Of a stretch of 28,555 nucleotides of DNA, positions 1-9,359 are shown one piece after another; within the stretch, counting starts at the first letter, position 1; every line of letters starts with the position of its first letter. The notes beneath the pieces were generated by a model. That model was not told where the DNA came from, did not search any database, and saw only the letters and a list, made by a program, of their open reading frames with translations. This stretch comes from a virus. Location of the stretch: the IMG/VR virus record IMGVR_UViG_3300047322_000171, positions 1 to 28,555 of that record; one strand, written 5' to 3'. The translations under genes were made by a program, and so were the position numbers.

Positions 1-24
1 GATGAACTATTGAGCCCGAGGGTT

Positions 25-41
25 TTTTTGACAGTCAAAAA
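25..41. promoter_or_regulatory. 17-bp palindrome upstream of the terminase genes
   Basis: TTTTTGACAGTCAAAAA is a perfect inverted repeat with 8-nt arms around a central A at position 33. It ends directly before the AAAGGA ribosome binding site of the small terminase gene (ATG at 54). It could be an operator, or part of a terminator tail from a gene left of the window (a run of seven T's precedes it). Nothing else in bases 1-53 is recognisable. Confidence 0.4.
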
Positions 42-53
42 GGACCGAAATCG

Positions 54-551
54 ATGGGAAAACGCGGCCCGCCGCCAAAACCGACGCATTTGAAATTGTT
101 GCAGGGCAACCCGGGAAAACAGGCGATTAACCGCAACGAGCCGCAGCCGGAACGCGCCTCGACGCTGCCGCCCGCGCCGGGAATGCTCACCGGCTACGCG
201 GTCGAGGAATGGGATCGCGCGGTTGCCGAGCTTTATCACATGCGGTTGCTGGCCCGTGTCGACACGCAAATACTGGCCGCGTATTGCACGAGCTATTCGA
301 TCTGGCGCACGGCGGTCGAAACGTTCGACGCGAGCGCCAAGCATTTCCCCGACATGCACCGGCTCGTCGTACGCAAGGCGAACGGCGATCCGATACAGAA
401 TCCGTTGCTCCGCACCATCCACGACGCCGCCGCCGCGATGGCGCGGTATGCCGCAGCGTTCGGATTCACACCGGCCGCAAGATCCAGCATCATCGTTCCG
501 CGTGAGGGCCAAGGTGCCGAGAGCAAATTCACCGGCCTACTCTCGGGCTAG
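54..551 (+). CDS. terS: Phage terminase small subunit, P27 family
   Basis: This is the DNA-recognition subunit of the packaging motor. It binds phage DNA and hands it to the large subunit. The start MGKRGPPPKPTHLKLLQGNPGK is typical of the P27 family: a basic, proline-rich N-terminus with the 'LKLLQGNPGK' signature. A helical core with 'EEWDRAVAELYHMRLLARVD' follows, and the length of 165 aa is normal. The start has an AAAGGA ribosome binding site 9 nt upstream. The 3' end overlaps the start of the large subunit gene by about 40-50 nt in another frame, as expected for a translationally coupled terS-terL pair. The identification rests on sequence recognition and on the adjacent terL. Confidence 0.93.
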   Translation: MGKRGPPPKPTHLKLLQGNPGKQAINRNEPQPERASTLPPAPGMLTGYAVEEWDRAVAELYHMRLLARVDTQILAAYCTSYSIWRTAVETFDASAKHFPDMHRLVVRKANGDPIQNPLLRTIHDAAAAMARYAAAFGFTPAARSSIIVPREGQGAESKFTGLLSG

Positions 552-2145
552 GCGTACCGCCAAGGGCAAAGAGCGGGCCGCCAAGGTAATCCGCTTTATC
601 GAAAAGCTGATCGTTCCGAGTGGGCGCGGTGCGGGCAAGCCGTTCGTTTTGCAGAAATGGCAACGCGAGTTCATCGAGGACATTTACGAGCCGACTCTGC
701 CGGATGGCCGCCGCGTTGTGCGGCGCGCGATCCTGTCAATGGCGCGCAAGAACGGCAAGACGGCGCTCATTGCGGCGATTGCGCTGGCGCACCTGATCGG
801 CCCCGAGGCGATCCCGAACGGCGAGATTTATTCGGCCGCCAACGACCGCGATCAGGCGTCGATTATATTCAAGTTCGCGCGCCAGATCGTCGAGGCCGAC
901 GCCGAGCTGCGCGCAAAGATCGAGATTATCAACTCGACCAAGACAATGCTGGTGCGCTCGCTCGGCGCGATCTACCGGGCGATCTCGTCCGAGGCCGGGA
1001 CCAAGCACGGCTACATGCCGAGCCTCGTGATCTACGACGAGCTGGCGCAAGCCAAGAACCGCGATCTCTACGACGTGCTCGACACGAGTTTCGGGGCGTG
1101 CGCCGAGCCGTTGTTCATCGTGCTCTCGACGCAATCGAACGACCCCGAGCATATCCTTTCGCAATTGATCGACGACGGGCAAGCGGGCGTCGACCCGACC
1201 ATCGTGTGTCACCTGTTCGCGGCCGCCGAGGGCTGCGATCTCGACGACAAGCGGCAATGGAAAGAGGCGAACCCGGCGCTCGGCGTGTTCCGCGACTACG
1301 CCGACCTCGAGTCCGCTATCGACAAGGCCAAGCGAATGCCCGCCGACGAGCCCAAGGTGCGAAACCTTTTGCTCAATCAGCGGATCTCGCCGTCGGCGAT
1401 CCTGATAAGCCGCCGCGAGTGGATGGCGTGTGCGGGCCGCGCCGAGTTCACGGATGGAGAGGCGGTCTATCTTGCCCTTGACCTATCGAACACGCTCGAC
1501 CTGTCGGCTTTGCTCATGGGCTCGGACGATGACGTCACGCGTGTTAAGGCGTTTTTCTGGAAGCCCGCCGACCAGCTCGCCGAGCAATCGTTCCGCGACT
1601 TTGGATCGGGTAACTACCGTTACGTCGAATGGGAAAAAGCGGGTTATCTCGAAGCGCCGCGCGGCCGCTCCATCGACAAGGAAGCAATAGCGCGCCGCAT
1701 CGCCGAATTGTGCGGGCGCTACCATGTGCGCGCGATGGCCTACGACCGCTGGCGCATGGATGATATCTTGCGCGAGTTCGACCGCATCGGTTTCCGCGCC
1801 TACAAGGACGCCACCGACGACGACCCGGCCAAGCTATCCAAGAGCTTGCCGCGCGAGGGCTTGCGGCTGGTGCCGTGGGGCCAAGGGTTCAAGGACATGG
1901 CCCCGGCCATTGATGCGCTTGAGAGCGCGGTCGTCGAGCGCAAGCTCATGCACCCGAACAACCCGTGTCTCAACTGGAACATGGCGAACGCCATCGCCGT
2001 GATGGATCCAGCGGGCGGCCGCAAACTCGACAAGGACAAGTCGCGTTTCCGTATCGACGGCGCGGTCGCGCTGGCGATGCTCATGGGCTTACGCGCCCGC
2101 CATCGGCAACAGCGCGTCGTCGATCTGGAAACTTTAATCGGATAA
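514..2145 (+). CDS. terL: Phage terminase large subunit (ATPase/nuclease)
   Basis: This is the packaging motor ATPase and headful/cos nuclease that docks on the portal. The protein of about 543 aa has a variant Walker A motif ARKNGKT (Lys82 counted from the start chosen here), a Walker B motif LVIYDELAQ (Asp175-Glu176) and an ATPase coupling segment 'LSTQSN'. The C-terminal nuclease part has acidic positions in 'LALDLSNTLDLS', 'YDRWRMDD' and 'IDGAVALAM'. The frame is open upstream to 223, but that part overlaps terS. GTG 514 was chosen because GAGGG lies 5 nt upstream; GTG 502 is a plausible alternative. The protein belongs to the P27/HK97-like group of large terminases. Confidence 0.95.
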   Translation: MPRANSPAYSRARRTAKGKERAAKVIRFIEKLIVPSGRGAGKPFVLQKWQREFIEDIYEPTLPDGRRVVRRAILSMARKNGKTALIAAIALAHLIGPEAIPNGEIYSAANDRDQASIIFKFARQIVEADAELRAKIEIINSTKTMLVRSLGAIYRAISSEAGTKHGYMPSLVIYDELAQAKNRDLYDVLDTSFGACAEPLFIVLSTQSNDPEHILSQLIDDGQAGVDPTIVCHLFAAAEGCDLDDKRQWKEANPALGVFRDYADLESAIDKAKRMPADEPKVRNLLLNQRISPSAILISRREWMACAGRAEFTDGEAVYLALDLSNTLDLSALLMGSDDDVTRVKAFFWKPADQLAEQSFRDFGSGNYRYVEWEKAGYLEAPRGRSIDKEAIARRIAELCGRYHVRAMAYDRWRMDDILREFDRIGFRAYKDATDDDPAKLSKSLPREGLRLVPWGQGFKDMAPAIDALESAVVERKLMHPNNPCLNWNMANAIAVMDPAGGRKLDKDKSRFRIDGAVALAMLMGLRARHRQQRVVDLETLIG

Positions 2146-2163
2146 CCAAAGGAAACACCGAAC

Positions 2164-2895
2164 ATGAGATGCCTCTTTGCTATTGCTTTCGCCGCCGTCT
2201 TGCTCGTTGCCGTTCCGGCGCGCGCCGACACGGTTAACAATCTGAGTATCGGCGCGCTGCCGAATCCCGTTCCGCAATCGTTGAGCAACCCGTGCATCAT
2301 TTGCGGCACGACGGCACCGGGACAACCGGCGAATTTTGGTTATAACAATTTCTCGAATACCGGCAGCGATACCTCGTTCAATACGTTCTCGACCGACATT
2401 CTCGGCGGTGGCCCGTTGCTCGGTAATCTGGAAGCGAACGCGTTGCCGTACAGCGGCGCATTGCTCGACGCGTTCCTGCAAGGCGCTGGCGACGTATCGC
2501 TCAAGTTCGGCGTCGCCATCGACGTGAACACCGCACACAACGGCGAGACGCTTGAGCAATTCCAATTGATCGACCTGTCGCTGCCAGCCGGTCAGCGCGT
2601 GATATTTGATATCGACGGCCCGATTGCCTTGCCCGATATTAACAACGGCAACGGCAAGGGCGACTACCTGATAACCGGGTTTGATCTCTCCAACGTCAGC
2701 GCGGGCGACCTGTTGCTGTTTCATGCCTCATGGTCGGGCGCATCCGACGGCGCGGAAAGTTTCTACATCGTGCCGTTGCTGGCGACCGATACGACGCCGA
2801 TCCCCGGCGCGGCGTGGCTGTTCGTGAGCGGCCTCGGCGTGCTCACCATGCTCGGCCGCCGCCGCCAACGCACCCCGATAGCGGGCCGAACCTGA
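2164..2895 (+). CDS. Exported protein with VPLPA/PEP-CTERM-like sorting signal
   Basis: This 243-aa protein has a clear Sec signal peptide: a hydrophobic core at residues 4-18 and a predicted cleavage after Ala-Arg-Ala (residue 21). Its C-terminus is an exosortase-type tripartite signal: the motif PIPGAAWLF starting at Pro212, a hydrophobic helix to about residue 230, then the basic cluster RRRQR (232-236). The middle is Asn/Gly/Ser-rich and beta-strand-like, with a CIIC pair at residues 44-47, and resembles secreted PEP-CTERM proteins. In known systems such proteins are exported, then cleaved and anchored or released by an exosortase. None is encoded here, so a host enzyme would be needed. 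AAAGGA lies 10 nt before the ATG, and the gene sits 18 nt after terL in the same direction, so it is probably cotranscribed. Function is unknown; a moron acting on the host surface is an inference. Confidence 0.85.
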   Translation: MRCLFAIAFAAVLLVAVPARADTVNNLSIGALPNPVPQSLSNPCIICGTTAPGQPANFGYNNFSNTGSDTSFNTFSTDILGGGPLLGNLEANALPYSGALLDAFLQGAGDVSLKFGVAIDVNTAHNGETLEQFQLIDLSLPAGQRVIFDIDGPIALPDINNGNGKGDYLITGFDLSNVSAGDLLLFHASWSGASDGAESFYIVPLLATDTTPIPGAAWLFVSGLGVLTMLGRRRQRTPIAGRT

Positions 2896-2903
2896 CCCGC
2901 TAT
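2878..2903 (+). repeat. Hairpin spanning the stop codon of the CTERM-like gene
   Basis: ATAGCGGG (2878-2885) and CCCGCTAT (2896-2903) can pair as an 8-bp stem with a 10-nt loop. A similar hairpin, ATAGCGAG/CTCGCTAT, follows the next gene at 3336-3357, and both are followed by TCC/CC-TCGCG-like sequence. No T-run follows, so a classical terminator is unlikely. RNA processing, 3'-end protection or a duplicated element is possible. Confidence 0.45.
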
Positions 2904-2989
2904 TCCTCGCGTCGCGGAGCCCGCTCTCCCGCTGGAAAGCGCCACAACCCGCGACGTGAGGGTCAATTATCAAAACATGGAGTCCAGCT

Positions 2990-3331
2990 ATGCCGCTCGC
3001 AATTGTTGACGGCCCGACCATCGCCAAAGGTGAATCGCTTTCCGATGGCGTCGATTGCTCGGCCGGAAAGATCGTTCGCATTACCGTGCCGCAAGAGTTC
3101 ACCGACGCTAACCTGACGTTCCAAGTGTCGACCGACGGCAATTTCTACAACGACCTCTACAACAGCGACGGCGAGGAAATCACCATCGCGCCCGAGCCCG
3201 ATACGGCGATCATCGTCAGCGAGGTTTGGACGCGCTCGATTGTGTTCATCAAATTCCGCTCGGGCACGCGCACGCACCCGGTCGAGCAAGACGAGGATTG
3301 CAAGTTCGCCATCGCAATCGAAACCCCATAA
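2990..3331 (+). CDS. Small phage protein of unknown function
   Basis: This 113-aa acidic protein begins MPLAIVDGPTIAKGESLSDG. Its pattern of short hydrophobic strands (IVRITV, LTFQVS, AIIVSEVW, SIVFIKF) suggests a compact beta-sandwich. GGAG lies 7 nt upstream of the ATG. The position between the terminase and capsid genes suggests a minor virion or decoration-type protein, but I recognise no motif that fixes a role. It is the last plus-strand gene before the minus-strand pair and is followed by a hairpin at 3336-3357. Confidence 0.8.
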   Translation: MPLAIVDGPTIAKGESLSDGVDCSAGKIVRITVPQEFTDANLTFQVSTDGNFYNDLYNSDGEEITIAPEPDTAIIVSEVWTRSIVFIKFRSGTRTHPVEQDEDCKFAIAIETP

Positions 3332-3335
3332 AGGA

Positions 3336-3357
3336 ATAGCGAGCCAGCCCTCGCTAT
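3336..3357 (+). repeat. Hairpin after the small unknown gene
   Basis: ATAGCGAG (3336-3343) and CTCGCTAT (3350-3357) form a perfect 8-bp stem with a 6-nt loop, 5 nt after the stop codon at 3329-3331. It has no T-tract. It closely resembles the hairpin at 2878-2903. It could slow or end plus-strand transcription ahead of the convergent minus-strand genes. Confidence 0.5.
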
Positions 3358-3421
3358 CCGTCGCGCCGTTGCGCCCACCTTCCCCGTAAGGCGTGGCGCT
3401 ACAACGCGCGGCGCGGCGGTC

Positions 3422-3454
3422 AAAATAAAACCGCCGCCCGGTTAGGGGCGGCGG
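3422..3454 (-). terminator. Intrinsic terminator of the minus-strand genes
   Basis: CCGCCGCCC (3431-3439) and GGGCGGCGG (3446-3454) pair in a 9-bp GC stem with a 6-nt loop. On the minus strand the stem is followed by TTTTATTTT (3422-3430). This is a standard rho-independent terminator, placed about 30 nt beyond the stop of the 3486-3890 gene. Confidence 0.88.
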
Positions 3455-3485
3455 GTACTTGTTGAAACGCCCGAGGCTGGCAGAC

Positions 3486-3890
3486 CTAAGCCGTTGCCTT
3501 AGCCTTTTTGCCCTTGCCTCGGATGGCGTCAAGCGCGGCGCGTCCGGTTAGCGGCATTGCCTTGCGGGCCTCGGCCTCGGCGGCCTTGCGGGCGGCCGTC
3601 ATGCGCTCGGCGACGAGCGGATCCTTGCGATCCAAGAACGGCGGGATCGCCAGCTCGTCGACCTTGGCCGTCGGCACCGGCTCGGCCCGCAATGCGCGGT
3701 CGAGCTTGTCGTCAAGCGCCGCCGCCCCAACCGTACCGTCCTTGACCGGGGCTTGACCCAATTTGACGGCGAGCGAGCGCCGCTTGCGCGAGAGCTTGCT
3801 CACCATGTTCGTCGCTCGCCTTAGCCGCGTCTCCCATCGGCGCAGCTTGGTATCGACGTCGGCGAGTTGTGTGATAGTGTCGGTTTTCAT
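3486..3890 (-). CDS. Basic helical protein of unknown function
   Basis: This 134-aa protein starts MKTDTITQLADVDTKLRRWE. Residues 8-45 form a strongly basic, coiled-coil-like helix (DTKLRRWETRLRRATNMVSK), and a second helical stretch near residues 95-115 is rich in Ala, Arg, Lys and Glu. The C-terminus is very basic (GKGKKAKATA). On the minus strand AGGAG (3899-3903) lies 8 nt before the ATG. It is the second gene of a short minus-strand unit with 3952-4290 and ends at a good terminator. The basic tail and helices would suit nucleic-acid binding, but no named family is recognised. Confidence 0.78.
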   Translation of the reverse strand: MKTDTITQLADVDTKLRRWETRLRRATNMVSKLSRKRRSLAVKLGQAPVKDGTVGAAALDDKLDRALRAEPVPTAKVDELAIPPFLDRKDPLVAERMTAARKAAEAEARKAMPLTGRAALDAIRGKGKKAKATA

Positions 3891-3915
3891 TGTAGAGACT
3901 CCTGTTGCTGAAAGG

Positions 3916-3945
3916 GGCCCGCTGATCCTGACCGATCAGCGGGCC
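3916..3945 (-). terminator. Strong hairpin between the two minus-strand genes
   Basis: GGCCCGCTGATC (3916-3927) and GATCAGCGGGCC (3934-3945) form a perfect 12-bp stem with a 6-nt loop, only a few bases beyond the stop of the upstream minus-strand gene. On the minus strand it is followed by CCTTTC, a weak T-tract, so it may attenuate rather than fully stop transcription into 3486-3890. Confidence 0.6.
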
Positions 3946-3951
3946 GGTTCG

Positions 3952-4290
3952 TTACACGGTTTCGGTCACGTCCTCCCAATTGGCTTTAAAGATCTGATAC
4001 GTCCGGCCTTTGACGCCGGGCGCTTCGATCATGCCGCCGACCTTTCGGCGTGACCCGCTTGCCATTTGGCGAGTCGTTTCCGGTCGGCCGTCTTGCATGA
4101 GCGCGAGCACGCCGTCCCATGTGGTAGCGATGCCAAGATAACCGCACCATGAATGCCGTTCGGTTACCTTGCCGTCCTTGTCGCGGATGATGCGGGCCGC
4201 GATCTCGTCGCCGGTGATTTTGTAAACCGACCAACCGCCGACCGGCCATACGTCGTTCGCTTCAAAATGTTGGATATGATACGAGGACAT
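3952..4290 (-). CDS. Small protein of unknown function
   Basis: This 112-aa protein starts MSSYHIQHFEANDVWPVGGW. The open frame extends to 4374, but the start at 4290 has AAGGA at the right distance on the minus strand and begins a compact, well-formed protein, so it is preferred. The sequence has strand-like segments (WSVYKITGDEIAARIIRD, SWCGYLGIATTWDGVLALM) and a C-terminal part containing 'VKGRTYQIFKANWEDV'. I recognise no family. It is the first gene of the minus-strand pair and is probably transcribed from the control region at 4291-4590, away from the capsid operon. Confidence 0.75.
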   Translation of the reverse strand: MSSYHIQHFEANDVWPVGGWSVYKITGDEIAARIIRDKDGKVTERHSWCGYLGIATTWDGVLALMQDGRPETTRQMASGSRRKVGGMIEAPGVKGRTYQIFKANWEDVTETV

Positions 4291-4415
4291 TCTGCATTCC
4301 TTTTTTGATTCAGTTTTCAAACAACTCGGGCAACGCGCCCGCGTCACTCGGCTAATCCCGACTGACAAAAACATTTTAGCATGGAAATTTTTGCCGAATT
4401 TCGTTTCGCGGTTTC

Positions 4416-4574
4416 GTCAATGGGTTAGCGAGTCAACATCATTGATAAGTCACGCAAACAAAATTTCAAAAGCTGCCACAATTACATTTTGACGTTCGTC
4501 GAAACGGAATCGGTCAATGGGTTAGCTCCGATTCCGTGAGTGAGAATCCTTGTTTTGTTGAGGCTGCCACAATT
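4416..4574 (+). repeat. Two-part direct repeat in the control region
   Basis: GTCAATGGGTTAGC occurs exactly twice (4416-4429 and 4513-4526). Each copy is followed by GCTGCCACAATT (4472-4483 and 4563-4574), with gaps of 42 and 36 nt. The order and near-equal spacing suggest a diverged tandem duplication of about 95 bp or a pair of binding sites for one regulator. Confidence 0.7.
4504..4537 (+). promoter_or_regulatory. Hairpin with the repeated motif in its loop
   Basis: ACGGAATCGG (4504-4513) and CCGATTCCGT (4528-4537) form a perfect 10-bp stem. The 14-nt loop TCAATGGGTTAGCT contains the second copy of the repeated motif. It has no T-run. It lies about 50 nt upstream of the capsid-gene start, in what is probably the 5' leader, so it could be an operator or an RNA regulatory element. 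Confidence 0.6.
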
Positions 4575-4590
4575 CGCGGGAGTGAAAATC

Positions 4591-6693
4591 ATGCCGACAA
4601 AAGACGACGATATGCAGCCCGATGATGATGAGAGTTATTTAGATTGGATGGATCGTTGCGGCGACTCGCTCGACGAGGATACCTGCCAAAACATTTGGGA
4701 TGAAAAACACGGCAACAACGGCATTGTGATCCGCAAGACACACGCCTCGACGAACAAGGCCGACGGCCTCGACTTTGTGTTGAGCGACGAGACGCCGGAT
4801 CGCTACGGCGACGTTATCGCCGCCGACGGCTGGATCCTCAACAATTTCAAGCGCAACCCGATTGCCTTGTTCGGGCATAACTCAAGTTTTCCGATTGGGA
4901 GCTGGAAGGATCTGCACGTCGAGAACGGCGCGCTACGCGGACACTTGCAGCTCGCCCCGGCTGGCACGAGCGAACGGATCGACGAGATCCGCAAGCTGGT
5001 CGAGGCCGGGATCTTGCGGGCGGTATCGGTCGGTTTCCTGCCGGTCGAATCGCGCGCGAAATCCAAGACCGAGCCCGGCGAGCTATACGTCAAGCAAGAG
5101 CTGATCGAAACGTCGCTTGTGTCGATCCCGGCGAACCCGAACGCGCTCGCGGTTGCCAAGAATCTGCACGTCTCCGACGCAACGCTGCAAATGGTGTTCG
5201 GCAAGCACGCCGTCAGAAACACCGCGCGCAGTGTGCGCCGTCACGGCGAGAACGCCGAAACCTCTCGCAATGGAAAGTCGAAACCCATGTCAACGCTCGC
5301 ACAACGCATCAAGGATGCGGAGCAACGACTCCTCGAAAGCCGCGACAAGCTCTCGGCACATTTGGACAAGTCAGACGACAACAACGTCACCGACGCCGAC
5401 CTCGAAACCCGGCAAACGCTCAACACCGAGATCGTCACGGTCGAACGCACGCTCGCCAGCTTGCGCGAGTCCGAAAAGCATCTCGGACAATCGAGCGACG
5501 ACGGCGGCAGCCGTGCGCTCATCGTGTCAAACGCCGAGCGCGCAAAGAACGGCACGGCGCTGTCGCCGCGTCCGTTTAGCGTCTCGCCGAAAAAGGTATC
5601 GCCGCTCGACTTGCTTTGTCGGGTTGGCGCTTTGCAGGTCGTCGCGCACCGCGAACGCAAGCCGGTCGACGATATCCGCCGCATGGTGTACGGCGACGAC
5701 GAGGCGACCAAGGCCGTGCTCGAATGGCAAATGAAAGCCGCAAGCGCGCCCGCAATGACGACCGTCACCGGATGGGCTGCCGAACTCGTGCAGCAAATCG
5801 TCGTCGACTTCATGGCAACGCTCTACCCGAAAGCGATCTACCCGCGCTTTTCGAGCATGGGTCTGTCGCTGACGTTCGGCCGCAACGGCAAGATCATCAT
5901 TCCGACCCGCTCGCGAACGCCCACAATCGCGGGGTCATTCGTCGGCGAAGGTCTGCCGATCCCCGTGCGTCAAGGCGCGTTCACCTCGCAAAGCCTCACG
6001 CCGAAAAAAATGGCGGTCATTACGACGTGGACCCGGGAAATCGACGAGCATTCGATCCCGGCCATTGAGGGCTTGCTGCGCGACGCGATTCAGACCGATA
6101 CCGCTATCGCTCTCGATAGCGTCCTGATCGACACAAACCCGGCGACCGCGATCCGGCCCGCCGGTATCCTCAACGGCGTCTCCGGCTTGACGCCGGTTGC
6201 GGGCGGCGGCTTTACGGCGCTCACGGGCGATATCAAGGCGCTCTCGGGCGCGTTGCTCACCGGCACGCTCGGCAACGTGCGCAATCCGTGCTGGCTGATG
6301 AACCCGCAACAGGTCAACAGCGCGGGCCTCGTGGCAGCACCGGGCGCGGGCGTGTTCCCGTTCCGCGACGAGATCTCGCGCGGCAGCCTCGGCGGCTGGC
6401 CAATCATCGACTCCGGCACCGTGCCGCTCGGCACCGTGATCGCGGTCGACGCCGCCGATTTTGTCAGCGTCACCGGCGACGGGCCTCGGCTGGAGGTTTC
6501 GGATACGGCAACACTTCACATGGAGGATACTAGCCCGAGCGACATTTCGACGGCGGGCTCGCCCGCTGTTGTTGCGTATCCGGCGAAATCCATGTTCCAG
6601 ACCGATATGCTGGCGCTCCGGTTAATCATGCCGATCAACTGGGCGCTCCGGCGTACCGGCGTCGTCGCATGGGTGGCCGGGGTCACGTGGTAA
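4591..6693 (+). CDS. Fused HK97-type prohead protease and major capsid protein
   Basis: This 700-aa protein joins two virion functions. Residues about 45-190 are a U35-type prohead protease, with the catalytic His in 'LFGHNSSFPIGSW' (His96) and the catalytic Ser in 'AVSVGFLP' (Ser146), followed by 'ETSLVSIPANPNALA'. Residues about 235-310 are a charged coiled-coil, scaffold-like delta region (MSTLAQRIKDAEQRLLESRD). The remainder, about 345-690, is the HK97-fold capsid protein, with 'VGEGLPIPVRQGAFTSQSLTPKK' typical of the phage_capsid family. ATG 4591 was chosen for GGGAG 8 nt upstream; GTG 4540 is open but lacks a good site. An in-frame ATG at 5287 could start the capsid part alone. The protease would release the capsid subunit during prohead maturation. 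Confidence 0.92.
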   Translation: MPTKDDDMQPDDDESYLDWMDRCGDSLDEDTCQNIWDEKHGNNGIVIRKTHASTNKADGLDFVLSDETPDRYGDVIAADGWILNNFKRNPIALFGHNSSFPIGSWKDLHVENGALRGHLQLAPAGTSERIDEIRKLVEAGILRAVSVGFLPVESRAKSKTEPGELYVKQELIETSLVSIPANPNALAVAKNLHVSDATLQMVFGKHAVRNTARSVRRHGENAETSRNGKSKPMSTLAQRIKDAEQRLLESRDKLSAHLDKSDDNNVTDADLETRQTLNTEIVTVERTLASLRESEKHLGQSSDDGGSRALIVSNAERAKNGTALSPRPFSVSPKKVSPLDLLCRVGALQVVAHRERKPVDDIRRMVYGDDEATKAVLEWQMKAASAPAMTTVTGWAAELVQQIVVDFMATLYPKAIYPRFSSMGLSLTFGRNGKIIIPTRSRTPTIAGSFVGEGLPIPVRQGAFTSQSLTPKKMAVITTWTREIDEHSIPAIEGLLRDAIQTDTAIALDSVLIDTNPATAIRPAGILNGVSGLTPVAGGGFTALTGDIKALSGALLTGTLGNVRNPCWLMNPQQVNSAGLVAAPGAGVFPFRDEISRGSLGGWPIIDSGTVPLGTVIAVDAADFVSVTGDGPRLEVSDTATLHMEDTSPSDISTAGSPAVVAYPAKSMFQTDMLALRLIMPINWALRRTGVVAWVAGVTW

Positions 6694-6725
6694 GCGTGCC
6701 ATTTAATCGCACCGCGAATGAATGG

Positions 6726-6758
6726 AACGGCCGGGCGCGCGCCCGGCCGTTGTTTTTC
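6726..6758 (+). terminator. Strong intrinsic terminator after the capsid gene
   Basis: A perfect 26-bp palindrome (6726-6751, arms beginning AACGGCCGGGCGC) is followed by TTGTTTTTC. It lies 33 nt after the capsid stop codon and before the next ribosome binding site. This is a typical rho-independent terminator, which would set the very high capsid expression apart from the portal genes. Confidence 0.9.
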
Positions 6759-6784
6759 CTGCACTTAAACAAGGGATTAAGCCA

Positions 6785-7125
6785 ATGACCGATACCGAAC
6801 AATCGAAAGCCGACGCGACGGCCAAGCAACGGACGGACGATCAAAAGAAACACGCCGAGGAAGCCAAAAAGAAACTCGGCGAAGCGCGCGAGGCGCGCGA
6901 AAAGGCGAGCAAGGAACGCGAAAAGACGGCGGGCGCGACCAAGCCGACGCCGACGCAAGAGGAAAACGATCTGGCCGCGATGGGCGTACAGGTCGCCGAG
7001 CACGAGGACGACGGCAGCGGGCCGGATCCGAACGTGCCCGCGCCCGACGCACACGGCCACACGACAAAACAAATGGAAGCGGGCAAACCGACGGCGAAGC
7101 CCGGCTATCAAACCAAGGCGACCGC

Positions 7126-7129
<4 letters not shown>
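6785..7129 (+). CDS. Highly charged small protein of unknown function
   Basis: This 114-aa protein starts MTDTEQSKADATAKQRTDDQ. It is almost all polar: residues 15-50 are Lys/Glu/Ala-rich and predicted to be one long helix (EEAKKKLGEAREAREKASKE), followed by a disordered acidic and proline-rich tail (NVPAPDAHGHT). Its place between capsid and portal, and its composition, would suit a scaffold-like or capsid accessory role, but this is inference. The stop overlaps the portal start (GTGA). The upstream in-frame ATG at 6722 lies inside the terminator hairpin and was rejected. Confidence 0.75.
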
Positions 7130-9355
<2,226 letters not shown>

Positions 9356-9359
9356 GGCG

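Larger units (their letters stand above)
4291..4590. promoter_or_regulatory. Divergent control region between minus-strand pair and capsid operon
   Basis: These 300 bases hold no convincing gene and are visibly more AT-rich than the flanks, as expected for a divergent promoter region. A TAAAAT hexamer on the minus strand near 4371-4379 could be a -10 box for the minus-strand genes, though no convincing -35 box is seen. On the plus side are duplicated motifs (4416-4429/4513-4526 and 4472-4483/4563-4574) and a 10-bp-stem hairpin at 4504-4537. GGGAG at 4578-4582 is the ribosome binding site of the capsid gene. The promoter assignment is inference; the repeats and hairpin are seen directly. Confidence 0.55.

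Noticed and set aside
223-513. N-terminal extension of the large terminase to ATG/GTG 223
   Set aside because: It lies inside terS in another frame, encodes a low-quality Arg/Ser/Thr-rich segment, and GTG 514 has a ribosome binding site.
4291-4374. 28-residue N-terminal extension of the minus-strand gene (start 4374)
   Set aside because: The start at 4290 has AAGGA at a proper distance; the extension is basic and Cys-rich without a ribosome binding site.
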